From UBA6016 sp041915365 (GTDB lineage Bacteria > Campylobacterota > Campylobacteria > Campylobacterales > UBA6016), in NCBI GenBank assembly GCA_041915365.1, contig JAYSBP010000003.1:1-64000 (forward strand): 64,000 bases of DNA. The letters run 5' to 3'. This document shows, one piece after another, positions 42,580-51,925 of this stretch. The translations under genes were made by a program, and so were the position numbers. The first letter of the stretch is position 1, and every line of letters begins with the position of its first letter. The notes beneath the pieces were generated by a model. That model worked only from the letters and a program-made list of their open reading frames with translations, had not been told where the DNA came from and made no database searches.

Positions 42580-43144
42580 ACAAATCCGTGCCGCACAAAA
42601 ATAACTCGGCATCCTTTAGGCTTGGTTGGTTCATATCCTTTGCCGATAAGATAAGCTCATTTTGCGGCAATAGCCAATCTACGCCTATCTCCAAATCGTC
42701 AAAAGCTATTCCTCTGTCGCACTCAGGAGCATAAAAATTGTCCACCTTATAGGCAAATACAGCTTCATCGCTAAGAACAACAAAACCGTGTGCAAAACCT
42801 CTGGGGATAAAGAGTTGTTTTTTGTCTTTGTCGTCAAGCCGCACGGCTACATGCTTGCCAAATGTAGGCGACCAAGCTCTAATGTCTACGGCAATATCCA
42901 GTATAGAGCCACTAATAACCCTTACTAATTTGCTCTGTGCAAACGGTGGAAGTTGATAATGAAGACCACGCAAAACACCTTTTTTTGATCTTGACTCGTT
43001 GTCCTGACAAAAATCTACAGGATGCCCCAAAAACTCTTCAAACTTATCTTTTCTAAAAGTCTCTACAAAATATCCTCTACTATCGCCGTACACATTGGGC
43101 TCTATCAGAATTACATCATTTATATCGGTTCTACAAAAATTCAT
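42569..43144 (-). CDS. rmlC: dTDP-4-dehydrorhamnose 3,5-epimerase
   Basis: Cupin enzyme performing the double epimerisation before RmlD. 191 residues with IEPNVYGDSRGYFVETFRKDKF, KGVLRGLHYQLPP holding the catalytic histidine, SILDIAVDIRAWSPTFG, and FIPRGFAHGF. ATG directly joins the rmlA stop (TAATG). Length and motif order are normal for the family. Confidence 0.96.
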   Translation of the reverse strand: MNFCRTDINDVILIEPNVYGDSRGYFVETFRKDKFEEFLGHPVDFCQDNESRSKKGVLRGLHYQLPPFAQSKLVRVISGSILDIAVDIRAWSPTFGKHVAVRLDDKDKKQLFIPRGFAHGFVVLSDEAVFAYKVDNFYAPECDRGIAFDDLEIGVDWLLPQNELILSAKDMNQPSLKDAELFLCGTDLYAK

Positions 43145-44031
43145 TAGACTTTCCTGTCTCTCATAGCCAAATTAATCAAATATTGCCCGTACTGATTTTT
43201 CTTGAGAGGTTCGGCCGATGTTAATAGCTGTTCTTTGGATATATACCCCATTTCATAGGCTATCTCTTCCAAACAAGCCACTTTCAACCCTTGTCGTTTC
43301 TCTATGACCTCTATGAAATTGGAAGCCTCCAATAGGCTCTCATGAGTTCCTGTGTCAAGCCATGCGTATCCCCTGCCCATAAGCTCAACTTTTAGTTTGC
43401 TATTTCTAAGATACGCTTCATTGACGGTAGTTATCTCCAATTCTCCTCTGTCTGATGGTTTTATAGATTTTGCAATCCCAATTACATCATTTGTATAAAA
43501 ATACAACCCCACAACGGCGTAATTACTCTTTGGTACTTTTGGCTTTTCTTCTATGCTAACCGCATTGCCTTTTGTGTCAAACTCAACTACGCCATATCTC
43601 TCTGGATCATTCACATAGTAGCCGAAGACAACAGATTTTTTCTCTTTTTTGACGGTCTCAACACTTTTTTTCAACAACCCAGAAAAGCCATGGCCATAAA
43701 AAATATTATCACCTAGTATTAAGCATACGTCATCGGTTCCTATAAAATCCTCGCCCAAAATAAATGCCTGAGCAAGACCGTCTGGTGATTCTTGGATGCA
43801 ATAAGAGATTTGCAACCCAAGGGATGAACCATCACCAAACAAATCCTCAAATCTACTCGTATCGGATGGGGTGGATATGATAAGTATCTCTTTAATTCCA
43901 GCTAACATCAAAACTGAAAGTGGATAGTAAATCATTGGTTTATCATATATGGGTAATAGCTGCTTTACAACGGATCTAGTCAGCGGGTATAGCCTAGTAC
44001 CACTGCCGCCGGCAAGAATAATGCCTTTCAT
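43144..44031 (-). CDS. rmlA: Glucose-1-phosphate thymidylyltransferase
   Basis: First step of the rhamnose pathway, making dTDP-glucose. 295 residues; starts GIILAGGSGTRLYPLTRSVVKQLLPIYDKPMIYYPLSVLM with the signature nucleotidyltransferase loop, and has LGDNIFYGHG with the metal aspartate. It is the first gene of the long minus-strand chain, divergent from ccoI, and a candidate -10 box lies 33 bases upstream. Product inhibition by dTDP-rhamnose is known for the family. Confidence 0.96.
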   Translation of the reverse strand: MKGIILAGGSGTRLYPLTRSVVKQLLPIYDKPMIYYPLSVLMLAGIKEILIISTPSDTSRFEDLFGDGSSLGLQISYCIQESPDGLAQAFILGEDFIGTDDVCLILGDNIFYGHGFSGLLKKSVETVKKEKKSVVFGYYVNDPERYGVVEFDTKGNAVSIEEKPKVPKSNYAVVGLYFYTNDVIGIAKSIKPSDRGELEITTVNEAYLRNSKLKVELMGRGYAWLDTGTHESLLEASNFIEVIEKRQGLKVACLEEIAYEMGYISKEQLLTSAEPLKKNQYGQYLINLAMRDRKV

Positions 44032-44063
44032 AAATCACAAATCCCATATTTTAAATTTTGCAG

Positions 44064-44069
44064 ATTCTA
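44064..44069 (-). promoter_or_regulatory. Candidate -10 box for the rmlA-to-wzz operon
   Basis: On the minus strand TAGAAT, preceded by GG, lies 33 bases before rmlA in the divergent 112-base gap to ccoI. No -35 is recognised. It is the only evident promoter position for the ~20-kb chain. Confidence 0.4.
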
Positions 44070-44109
44070 CCAAACCACCACTTTTTTTACACCCTACAGC
44101 AACTTTCGG

Positions 44110-44115
44110 TAAAAT
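44110..44115 (+). promoter_or_regulatory. Candidate -10 box for ccoI-ccoS
   Basis: TAAAAT, preceded by CGG, lies 29 bases before the TTG start of ccoI. AAAGG at 44131-44135 is the matching ribosome site. The two divergent candidate -10 boxes in this gap are about 40 bases apart. Confidence 0.4.
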
Positions 44116-44143
44116 CTACGCAAAAAATCAAAAGGCATCCGAA

Positions 44144-46534
44144 TTGTCCAAAATCGCTTGTTCCCACTGCCACCTAGAGTTTGAAAAAGATGAGATGATA
44201 GCCGATAGCGACGGCGATAAAGAGCTGTTTTTTTGTTGCAAAGGGTGTCAGGGTGTATATCACCTACTAAAAGATGAGGGGCTAGATAGCTTCTATGGAA
44301 AGCTAGGCTCCAAGACGCTTGAGCCGCCAAAACACCTGATGGACGACTCTTCTAGGTTTGATTATAAGGGTTTTCACAAGAGATATGTCACGGATAGGGG
44401 TGACGGGTACAAAGAGATTTCACTCATCATCGAAGGTATACACTGCGCAGCATGCGTATGGCTCAACGAAAAGATACTAACCCGTGCGGACGGTATCATA
44501 GAGGCCAATATCAACTTCACAAACAACAAAGCCCGTATCGTCTGGGATGACAACGCAATAAAGCTATCAAATATCATAGACCGCATCCGCTCAATAGGCT
44601 ACGACGCAATGCCTTATGACGCAGGACTCCAAGAAGAGAGCGCAAACCGTCTCAGACGCCAAAACTACACAAAGATGATAGTTGGTGTATTTGCAACTAT
44701 GAATATTATGTGGATAGCCGTGGCCCTTTATGCCGGATACTTTAGCGGCATCAAAGAAGGACACAAGGACATACTCCACCTTGCCGAGTTTATTCTGGCC
44801 TCCATCACTCTTTTTTACTCCGGAAGTATATTTTACAAAGGGGCATTCACCGCATTAAAACATGGATTTGTGACCATGGATACGTTAGTCGCTACTGGAG
44901 CAACACTCACATATTCGTACTCAATCTATGCCTCTATTACCCATGCCGGAGAGGCGTATTTTGATTCGGTGACGATGATAATCACATTCGTACTTGTTGG
45001 CAAATACCTAGAAACGCTATCAAAAAAACAGGCGATAGATACCCTAGACACACTCTCATCTATTATCCCGACAGAAGTTGCCGTGGTGAGCGGCGACAAA
45101 AGTGAATACATACCCATAGACTCCGTATCCGTTGGAATGATAGTTGAGATGAGAGCCGGCGATGTGGCCGCACTTGACGGCACTGTAATCAGCGGAGAGG
45201 CCAACTTTGACGAGTCCACGCTGAGCGGAGAATCCGAGCCGATACTCAAAAAAAATGGGAACAAGATAACGAGCGGCTCAAAAAATATAGACGGAATCAT
45301 CAGATACGAAGTCACAAAAGACTCCAAACACTCTAGTTTCTCCGAGATAGTACGTCTATTATCTGAATCACTGGAGAAAAAACCAAAAATAGAGAGCATG
45401 GCAAACAACCTCTCAAGGTATTTTTCGGTTACGATTTTATCTTTGGCATTGGCGACGTTTTTGGGATGGATATTTATCGGAGGGATAGGACTTGAGAAGG
45501 CTCTCGTCATATCGGTATCTGTCATCATCATAGCCTGCCCGTGTGCATTAGCTCTTGCGACGCCGATAGCTTCAGTCATCGGCCTTTACGCTGCGGCCAA
45601 AAAAGGGGCAATATTCAAATCCTCATCAATGCTAGAGACCATAGCTAAAGCCGATATGATAATCCTCGATAAGACAGGGACAATCACAGAGGGAAGACCA
45701 AAAGTGGTAGCCCACACAGAGTTTGCCGCATACGACAAAACGGCATTATCGGCACTCGTATCTGCGTCCAAACACCCAATATCACAAGCTGTGCTGTCAC
45801 ACATAGGGGCTACGCAAGGCGAGCTTGAGGGCATCAAAGAACTACGCTCAAAAGGGATAGAGGCTGTGCACAATGGGCGCAAAGTCATCGGCGGTAACGG
45901 CGAATATATGACGGAGCATGGAATAAAGATAAATTTTGAGAGTGACAAGAGTCTGTTTTTTTATGCCGAAGGTGAAGAGCTAAAGGCTGTTTTTGAATTG
46001 GAAGACAAGATAAAAGACGGAGCAAAAGATGTAGTGCAAAGCCTTCAAAACTCAGGTCTTGAAGTCGTTATGCTAACAGGGGATAACGAAAAAGCCTCCC
46101 AAAAAGTAGCCTCCGCACTAGGTATCAAAAACTATCAATCAAAAATGAACCCACAAGAAAAACTATCATTTGTCGAAAACGCACAGCAAGTCGGCAAAAT
46201 AGTCATCATGGCCGGTGACGGCATCAACGACTCACTGGCGCTCGCACGTGCAGACATAGGGATAGCCATGGCATCTGGAGCGGAGATAAATCTGCAAACA
46301 AGCGATATAGTCTTACTGCACAATTCAATCGCAGAGCTAAAAGAGGCGGTAAGAATAGGACGAAAAACCTACAAAACAATCAAGCAAAATATCGGCATAT
46401 CAATACTATACAATGCCGTCACTATACCGCTGGCGATGTCGGGCTTCGTAATACCTTTGGTGGCTGCGATATCGATGTCGTTTAGCTCAATACTAGTGGT
46501 ACTCAACTCAACAAAAATAAAAAATGAGGCATAA
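44144..46534 (+). CDS. ccoI: Copper-transporting P1B-ATPase CcoI/FixI
   Basis: P-type ATPase that supplies copper for assembly of cbb3-type cytochrome oxidase. N-terminal ATPase-cat_bd-type region with Cys pairs (CSHCH, C6/C9; CCKGC, C31/C32/C35) marks the FixI/CcoI class, followed by a heavy-metal domain GIHCAAC (101-104). Membrane motif ACPCALALATP, phosphorylation motif DKTGTITEG, MLTGDN and GDGINDSLAL hinge are intact, as is SKHPISQAV. The frame extends back to 43949 across the rmlA start, but TTG 44144 with AAAGG eight bases before gives a normal 796 residues. ccoS follows by three bases. Confidence 0.93.
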   Translation: MSKIACSHCHLEFEKDEMIADSDGDKELFFCCKGCQGVYHLLKDEGLDSFYGKLGSKTLEPPKHLMDDSSRFDYKGFHKRYVTDRGDGYKEISLIIEGIHCAACVWLNEKILTRADGIIEANINFTNNKARIVWDDNAIKLSNIIDRIRSIGYDAMPYDAGLQEESANRLRRQNYTKMIVGVFATMNIMWIAVALYAGYFSGIKEGHKDILHLAEFILASITLFYSGSIFYKGAFTALKHGFVTMDTLVATGATLTYSYSIYASITHAGEAYFDSVTMIITFVLVGKYLETLSKKQAIDTLDTLSSIIPTEVAVVSGDKSEYIPIDSVSVGMIVEMRAGDVAALDGTVISGEANFDESTLSGESEPILKKNGNKITSGSKNIDGIIRYEVTKDSKHSSFSEIVRLLSESLEKKPKIESMANNLSRYFSVTILSLALATFLGWIFIGGIGLEKALVISVSVIIIACPCALALATPIASVIGLYAAAKKGAIFKSSSMLETIAKADMIILDKTGTITEGRPKVVAHTEFAAYDKTALSALVSASKHPISQAVLSHIGATQGELEGIKELRSKGIEAVHNGRKVIGGNGEYMTEHGIKINFESDKSLFFYAEGEELKAVFELEDKIKDGAKDVVQSLQNSGLEVVMLTGDNEKASQKVASALGIKNYQSKMNPQEKLSFVENAQQVGKIVIMAGDGINDSLALARADIGIAMASGAEINLQTSDIVLLHNSIAELKEAVRIGRKTYKTIKQNIGISILYNAVTIPLAMSGFVIPLVAAISMSFSSILVVLNSTKIKNEA

Positions 46535-46537
46535 AAA

Positions 46538-46771
46538 ATGGATGACAATATACTCTCTTTAATGCTGTTTGGCTCTCTGATACTAGGCGGTCTCGGCGTT
46601 GTCGGTTTCATTTGGGGGCTCAAAAGTGGACAGTTTGACGATGAGAAAAAGTTTACACACGGACTTTTGTTTGACGATGAAGAGGAGCTAAGAGAGGCTG
46701 CAAAAAAGGATGAGAAGAAGAAAATTACCCACGAAAACTCTCAACAAGAGCATTCAGAGCAGTCTCATTAA
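46538..46771 (+). CDS. ccoS: cbb3 oxidase assembly protein CcoS
   Basis: Small 77-residue membrane protein needed for cofactor insertion into cbb3 oxidase. One TM helix (~6-28, LSLMLFGSLILGGLGVVGFIWG) is followed by the family signature LKSGQFDD, then an acidic and lysine-rich tail ending in histidines. GAGG lies eight bases before the ATG. It is coupled to ccoI as in most organisms with cbb3. Its last 47 bases overlap the 3' end of the opposite-strand HD-GYP gene. Confidence 0.93.
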   Translation: MDDNILSLMLFGSLILGGLGVVGFIWGLKSGQFDDEKKFTHGLLFDDEEELREAAKKDEKKKITHENSQQEHSEQSH

Positions 46772-47687
46772 GGCCTATGCTCATTCTATCTTTCATAATC
46801 CGCAGCGCAGGAAAAGAGCCTAAAGCTTCTTTATAACTACGCTTCGTAGTTAGGGCATCAAAGACGTCGGCAACGGAGATTATCTGCGCAAAAAACGGTA
46901 TCTTATAGCGGTTCAGCGAGTAAGGATAGCCACTTCCGTCCATTTTTTCATGATGATAAAGCACGGAGTCGATAATGTTTTGATTTGTCTCTCCAAGCGA
47001 TTCCAAAATCATTTTCCCCTCAGTCGTATGGGTCTTCATAATCTCAAACTCTTCCAAGCTTAGAGCGCCTTCTTTATTGAGTATCGACGGATCTATTCTG
47101 GCCTTGCCTATATCGTGAAGCATTGCCCCGTGTGCCAGCTCCTCTATTTGCGAATCCCTTAGTCCAAGTTTTTTGCCTATGGCTATCGAATATATACATA
47201 CATTCACACAATGGCTGTACGTGTAATAATCATACGATAACACTTTAACCATCGATAAAAAAGCCGCTTTGTCGCTAAGTACATTATCAAGTATGGCGCT
47301 TGCCAGGTCTTTTGAATCTTCTATGGCCTCTTTTGACTCTACATTTTCGAACAACTCTTCAACCACCATAACGGCAGTAGAGTAAACCACTTGCGAACGT
47401 TCCTGTCTTGTCATATTCGTATTCGACGAAATATCTGAGACGGCTTTTTTGAGATAGCTTTTGAAGTTTGAAAGATCCTCTTTTTTTACAAATACCGACG
47501 CCTTATTGATATGGAGCTCTTTTAGCTTTGCTTCTGATAAATTGTATGTTTTTGGGCACAGCAAGGCACAACCGCCACTTTTTTCACACACAAAAATATC
47601 AACAGGCACAGGCTTTGACGGGCTCAAAACTCCTTGCGGAATGGATTCCAAAGAAGACAGCGTAATCTTGTCCGCATACTTGTTCAT
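46725..47687 (-). CDS. HD-GYP domain protein (c-di-GMP phosphodiesterase)
   Basis: A 320-residue protein with a ~75-residue N-terminal domain containing CEKSGGCALLC, a linker, and a complete HD-GYP domain: HDIGK (HD at 191-192) and HHEKMDGSGYP (245-255). The start MNKYADK at 47687 is chosen over codons lying inside the preceding gene; only one base separates the two genes, so they are coupled. The preceding gene is a response regulator with a broken GGDEF, suggesting the pair works together on c-di-GMP output. The target is unknown. Confidence 0.9.
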   Translation of the reverse strand: MNKYADKITLSSLESIPQGVLSPSKPVPVDIFVCEKSGGCALLCPKTYNLSEAKLKELHINKASVFVKKEDLSNFKSYLKKAVSDISSNTNMTRQERSQVVYSTAVMVVEELFENVESKEAIEDSKDLASAILDNVLSDKAAFLSMVKVLSYDYYTYSHCVNVCIYSIAIGKKLGLRDSQIEELAHGAMLHDIGKARIDPSILNKEGALSLEEFEIMKTHTTEGKMILESLGETNQNIIDSVLYHHEKMDGSGYPYSLNRYKIPFFAQIISVADVFDALTTKRSYKEALGSFPALRIMKDRMSIGLNETALNALVESFRG

Positions 47688-47688
47688 A

Positions 47689-48870
47689 TTATAGTTGCCC
47701 GGACGCTTTTTTAAAGAGGCTCTGAGCATTATCATCCGCAGAGTACTCAACAGCTCCACCGTCAAATTTCAAAGCCGCATCACCGCATTGAAGTTTGCCA
47801 AACTCTACCCGTAGTCTATCAAGCATCTTTATTGCCCCTTGTTCTGGGGTCTCCGTGGCTATTATGGCAAATTGATTTTTATCGACCTTTGCGAACAAAT
47901 CAGACGAGCGCAGCGTATGTCTCATAATATCAAAGGCACTCTCCCAAACTCCCAAATCATTATTGTCCGGCACACCGAGATTTATCACAGCTAGAGAAAA
48001 GGTCTTTTTATATCTTTTGCATCTAGATATTTCAAACTCCAGCATTGAGCGAAATTTGATTTTTTCTTTGGAGTTGATTTGCGAAGATAGCATCTCAAGC
48101 TTTCTATTAAATGATTTTTCAATCTCCGTAATATCTGTCATGCTGACTATGAAATGATCTTTTGTAGCCTCGGAGACCCCAATCTCAAGGTAAAACTCCC
48201 TCTTCTCGCCCTTTCTATTGTCGTAAATAAGCGCTTTTGGCTCCTCACTGTTCATAATAAAATCTCTAAGCCAATCTTTTCCTAGTTTTCCAACCTCATC
48301 TAACGCAAATATCGCCGACAGGTTCGGGCACGCTTGATTGAATTGCCTCATTGTCTTTGCCCCAAAACACTCCATAAAAGCTCTATTTGCTTTAAATATA
48401 CACATTCCGTCCGTTTCAAAGACAGGATTGTCTTCAGCGTTAAGAATCTCTTGCATATACTTTGATTGATAAGAGAGCGCCTTGTCCATGAGCGTATCTA
48501 TTGATTTGGCTACGGCCTCAAAAAGCTTTGGAACCGAAATTGGCTTGATGATAAATCTATAAATACCTAGATTTATCATATCTATTAGCTTGTGCGGCTC
48601 TATAAAACCAAGTACGACTATTATTTCGCACTCAGAGTTGAGGTTTTTTATTTTTGCAGAAAAATCAACTATGTCCATTATTGCGAGTTTCAAGTCGATA
48701 ATAACGAGTTGTGGTACTATCCGAGCAAAGTCGTTTATAGCTTCGGCGGGGTCTTTGACGTAGTGAATATTTTTTACTCGCTGCATCAGCATGTTATCTA
48801 TTTCAAAACTTAACTCTCCGTCAGAGTCCACGACCATTACGGTGAGTTTTTTCATAAAAGTTTCGTTCAT
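47689..48870 (-). CDS. Response regulator with PAS-like and degenerate GGDEF domains
   Basis: A 393-residue protein: receiver (~8-125), PAS-like middle (~145-265, ending FIVSMTDITEIEKS), short coiled coil, and a C-terminal domain with the diguanylate cyclase fold. The receiver keeps phospho-acceptor D59, acidic D15 and K109, but the usual Ser/Thr switch is L87. In the GGDEF position the sequence is KVDKNQFAII, so catalysis is not expected. It may bind c-di-GMP or GTP or act as a scaffold for the HD-GYP protein that follows. ATG 48870 has GGAGG seven bases upstream. Confidence 0.82.
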   Translation of the reverse strand: MNETFMKKLTVMVVDSDGELSFEIDNMLMQRVKNIHYVKDPAEAINDFARIVPQLVIIDLKLAIMDIVDFSAKIKNLNSECEIIVVLGFIEPHKLIDMINLGIYRFIIKPISVPKLFEAVAKSIDTLMDKALSYQSKYMQEILNAEDNPVFETDGMCIFKANRAFMECFGAKTMRQFNQACPNLSAIFALDEVGKLGKDWLRDFIMNSEEPKALIYDNRKGEKREFYLEIGVSEATKDHFIVSMTDITEIEKSFNRKLEMLSSQINSKEKIKFRSMLEFEISRCKRYKKTFSLAVINLGVPDNNDLGVWESAFDIMRHTLRSSDLFAKVDKNQFAIIATETPEQGAIKMLDRLRVEFGKLQCGDAALKFDGGAVEYSADDNAQSLFKKASGQL

Positions 48871-48943
48871 ACAAAGCCTCCGCAAATCAAACGCCAAAAA
48901 GCCGTTTCTTTTTGAATGTGATTGATTATATTTGTTAATAATT

Positions 48944-48949
48944 TAAAAT
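48944..48949 (+). promoter_or_regulatory. Candidate -10 box for the heptose operon
   Basis: TAAAAT lies 24 bases before gmhB in an A/T-rich 102-base divergent gap. AAGG at 48962-48965 is the ribosome site. Several overlapping A/T hexamers (for example TTAATAAT just upstream) make the exact box uncertain. Confidence 0.35.
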
Positions 48950-48972
48950 AAACATAAAAATAAGGTTTTTAA

Positions 48973-49500
48973 ATGCTACTTAAAAAAGCTATTTTTCTAG
49001 ATAGAGACGGAGTAATCAACGTCGAAAAAGACTATGCCTACAAAATAGAGGAGTTTGAGTTTTTGTCTGGTGTATTTGAAGCCGTAAAATACTTCAACGA
49101 ACTGGGCTTTATCGTAGTAGTAGTCACAAACCAATCAGGCATCGCAAGAGGGTACTACACGGAAGATGATTTTTGGAAGCTTAGTGAATATATGCTTGGT
49201 TGCTTTGAAAAAAATGGAGCAAAAATATCAAAAATATACCACTGCCCACACGGCCCAAACGACGGATGCGAATGTCGTAAGCCGCTTGCGGGAATGTTCA
49301 TAAAAGCCCAAAAAGAGCTCGGGATAGATATGCGAAACAGCTGGATGATAGGCGACAAAGAGGGGGATATAAAAGCCGCTATAACCGCAGGAGTGGGCTC
49401 CACGATACTTGTCAGAAGCGGGCATGAAATAGATGAGAAAAATACCGAAGCGGACTTCGTAGTTAACGGTATTTTTGATACAATTAACCTAATCAAATAA
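48973..49500 (+). CDS. gmhB: D-glycero-D-manno-heptose 1,7-bisphosphate phosphatase
   Basis: HAD-superfamily phosphatase of the ADP-heptose pathway. 175 residues; nucleophile motif FLDRDGVIN, VVTNQSGIARG for motif II, the zinc-loop CPHGPNDGCECRKP, and SWMIGDKEGDIKAA for the last aspartates. It is the first gene of gmhB-hldD-hldE-cytochrome c-gmhA. The same gene set is arranged this way in Campylobacter, next to ccoS/ccoI. Confidence 0.94.
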   Translation: MLLKKAIFLDRDGVINVEKDYAYKIEEFEFLSGVFEAVKYFNELGFIVVVVTNQSGIARGYYTEDDFWKLSEYMLGCFEKNGAKISKIYHCPHGPNDGCECRKPLAGMFIKAQKELGIDMRNSWMIGDKEGDIKAAITAGVGSTILVRSGHEIDEKNTEADFVVNGIFDTINLIK

Positions 49501-49511
49501 GGGAATTTTAT

Positions 49512-50483
49512 ATGAAATACATAGATTTAGACCTAAACGGCAAAAAAGTATTGATAACTGGCGGCGCTGGCTTTGTCGGCTCAAACGTAGCTTTTCACAT
49601 ACAAGAGAACTATCCTGAGGCTCAAATTGTAATATTTGACGCTTTTGTACTGGGTCACTTCAAAAACCTTCAAGGTTTCAAAGGCGAAGTAATAGCCGGA
49701 GACATCACGGATCCTGCGGCTATGCAAAGACTCAGAGTTCATAAATTCGACTATATATTCCATCAAGCGGCAATTTCTGACACGACCGTAATGGACCAGA
49801 AAAAAATGGTCGAGGCTAATACAAATGCGTTTGGCGACATACTTGATATGGCTGTTGAGATGGGTGCGGATGTAGTATATGCAAGCTCTGCGGGAACGTA
49901 CGGCAATTCCGCTGCTCCAAACTGCATAGGCAGCGGTGAAGAGCCTGAGAATGTCTACGGCTTTAGTAAACTTATGATGGACAACTTGGCTGCAAGATAC
50001 ATCAAATATCACCCAAACCTCAAAATAGTAGGTCTAAGATATTTCAACGTCTATGGGCCTAGAGAGTTTTACAAAGGGACTACGGCGTCGATGATACTTC
50101 AGCTAGGTCTAAAACTACTAAGGGGCGATGCTCCAAAACTCTTCAAATGGGGAGAGCAAAAAAGAGACTTTGTATACATAGAAGACGTGGTGCAAGCGAA
50201 CATCAAGGCACTTGAGACAAAAAAAAGCGGCGTTTATAACGTGGGTGGCGGCGTAGCTAGACAATACAATGAGCTTTTCGGTGCGCTGACTTCGTCTATC
50301 GGCGTTGAAAGAGCCATAGAATACATAGACAACCCATATAAATTTTTTCAAAATCACACCGAAGCGGATATATCGCTAACGAGAGAATATCTCGGGTATG
50401 AGCCTAGATTTACACTTGAAGATGGTATCAAAGCGTATTCCGACGAAATAAAAGCAATCGCAAAAAGAGAATACGGCGTATGA
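49512..50483 (+). CDS. hldD: ADP-L-glycero-D-manno-heptose 6-epimerase
   Basis: Converts ADP-D,D-heptose to the L,D form used in the inner core. Short-chain dehydrogenase/reductase of 323 residues with ITGGAGFVGSNVAF, YASSAGTYG, and YGFSKLMMD (Tyr/Lys). RYFNVYGPREFYKG and the DFVYIEDVVQANI segment are family features. It precedes hldE with an ATGA overlap. The presence of HldD means L,D-heptose is made. Confidence 0.95.
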   Translation: MKYIDLDLNGKKVLITGGAGFVGSNVAFHIQENYPEAQIVIFDAFVLGHFKNLQGFKGEVIAGDITDPAAMQRLRVHKFDYIFHQAAISDTTVMDQKKMVEANTNAFGDILDMAVEMGADVVYASSAGTYGNSAAPNCIGSGEEPENVYGFSKLMMDNLAARYIKYHPNLKIVGLRYFNVYGPREFYKGTTASMILQLGLKLLRGDAPKLFKWGEQKRDFVYIEDVVQANIKALETKKSGVYNVGGGVARQYNELFGALTSSIGVERAIEYIDNPYKFFQNHTEADISLTREYLGYEPRFTLEDGIKAYSDEIKAIAKREYGV

Positions 50484-51925
50484 TAGAGCTACTCTCTCGT
50501 AAACGTCCAAATATCCTAGTCGTCGGCGACTTGATGCTGGATGCTTATATGTGGGGTGGGGCTGATAGAATAAGCCCGGAAGCCCCCGTACCGGTAGTGG
50601 CCGTAACCAAAGAGACAAAAAGCCTAGGTGGAGCAGGTAACGTCGTAGCCAACCTAACAAGTCTGGGAGCAAACGTATGGGTATCTAGCATCCTAGGCAA
50701 CGACGAAGCCGCAAAAATAATAAAATCGGAGTTTACGAGACTTGGGGCAGATGTTGGCGGAATATTCGAGGACGAGGCTCGCACAACATCGCTAAAAACA
50801 AGGGTAATGGCCGGAGCACATCAGATAGTTAGGTTTGACAAAGAGAGCAAAGATGAGATAAACGCTCACAACGAGGAGAAAATCTACGCTTTCGCCTCTT
50901 CAAATATAAGCTCATTTGATGCGATACTGCTCTCTGATTACAAAAAAGGTGTTATCACAGACACCCTATCACAAAAGCTAATTGCGCTTGCAAACGACAA
51001 AAACATTCCAGTCCTAGCCGATCCAAAAGGCTCTGATTATTCAAAATACAAAAATGCGACCCTCTTGACGCCAAACAAGAAAGAGGCGAAAGAGGCCACA
51101 AAGATAGACATCAAAGACGATGATACTCTGGTGGCTGCTGGATTAAAACTAAAACGTGAGCTAAACCTCAAATACTCGGTAATCACGCTCTCCGAAGACG
51201 GTATCGGTATATTTGACGAGGGTAAAACCATAAAGCTTCCAACACTTGCCCAAGAGGTATTCGACGTAACCGGTGCCGGTGATACGGTGCTCTCAGCTCT
51301 AGGTATTGCCCTAGCCCTTGGTACAGACATCGTAGAGGCAGCAAAATTTGCCAACAAGGCTGCGGCGGTAGTAGTAGCAAAAGTAGGAAGCGCTACCGTC
51401 ACGGTGCAAGAGATAATATCCTTTGAAAACAAAGACGGCTCAGAAGAGTATGCAGACAAAGTTGTCAGTAGAGAATATCTAGCAAAGCTAGTAAAAGAAC
51501 TAAAACAAAACGGCAAAAAAGTCGTATTTACAAACGGCTGCTTCGATATACTCCACAGCGGACACGTCAAATATCTTTCAGAGGCTAGAAAACTAGGGGA
51601 TGCTTTGGTGCTTGGACTAAATACCGACGCAAGCGTAAAGGCGCTAAAAGGCGAAGGACGACCGATAAACAACGAGGCAGATAGAGCTAGCGTACTTGCG
51701 GCGCTTGGCTTTGTGGATTTTGTCACACTTTTTGGCGAAGAGACGCCAAAAGAGCTGATAGACGAGCTAATACCGGATATTTTGGTCAAGGGTGCGGACT
51801 ATAAACCAGAAGAGATAGTAGGCTACGACACCGTCACTAATAACGGCGGCAAAGTAATTACTATTGAGCTTGTCGAGGGGAGATCCACGACAAAAACCAT
51901 AGAAAAAATCAAGGCAAACTCTTGA
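50480..51925 (+). CDS. hldE: Bifunctional heptose 7-phosphate kinase / heptose 1-phosphate adenylyltransferase
   Basis: Two-domain enzyme of 481 residues. The N-terminal ribokinase-type domain (~1-320) has GDLMLDAYMWG, SLGGAGNVVANL and the catalytic GAGDTVLSAL. The C-terminal nucleotidyltransferase domain (~340-480) has FTNGCFDILHSGHVKYL with the HxGH motif and VEGRSTTKTIEKI. It carries out steps one and three of ADP-heptose synthesis. Its TGA overlaps the cytochrome gene TTG start (TTGA). Confidence 0.96.
   Translation: MIELLSRKRPNILVVGDLMLDAYMWGGADRISPEAPVPVVAVTKETKSLGGAGNVVANLTSLGANVWVSSILGNDEAAKIIKSEFTRLGADVGGIFEDEARTTSLKTRVMAGAHQIVRFDKESKDEINAHNEEKIYAFASSNISSFDAILLSDYKKGVITDTLSQKLIALANDKNIPVLADPKGSDYSKYKNATLLTPNKKEAKEATKIDIKDDDTLVAAGLKLKRELNLKYSVITLSEDGIGIFDEGKTIKLPTLAQEVFDVTGAGDTVLSALGIALALGTDIVEAAKFANKAAAVVVAKVGSATVTVQEIISFENKDGSEEYADKVVSREYLAKLVKELKQNGKKVVFTNGCFDILHSGHVKYLSEARKLGDALVLGLNTDASVKALKGEGRPINNEADRASVLAALGFVDFVTLFGEETPKELIDELIPDILVKGADYKPEEIVGYDTVTNNGGKVITIELVEGRSTTKTIEKIKANS

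Noticed and set aside
43949..44143. N-terminal extension of the copper ATPase reading through the rmlA start
   Set aside because: It would overlap rmlA and the divergent promoter area. TTG 44144 with AAAGG upstream gives the normal CcoI N-terminus.
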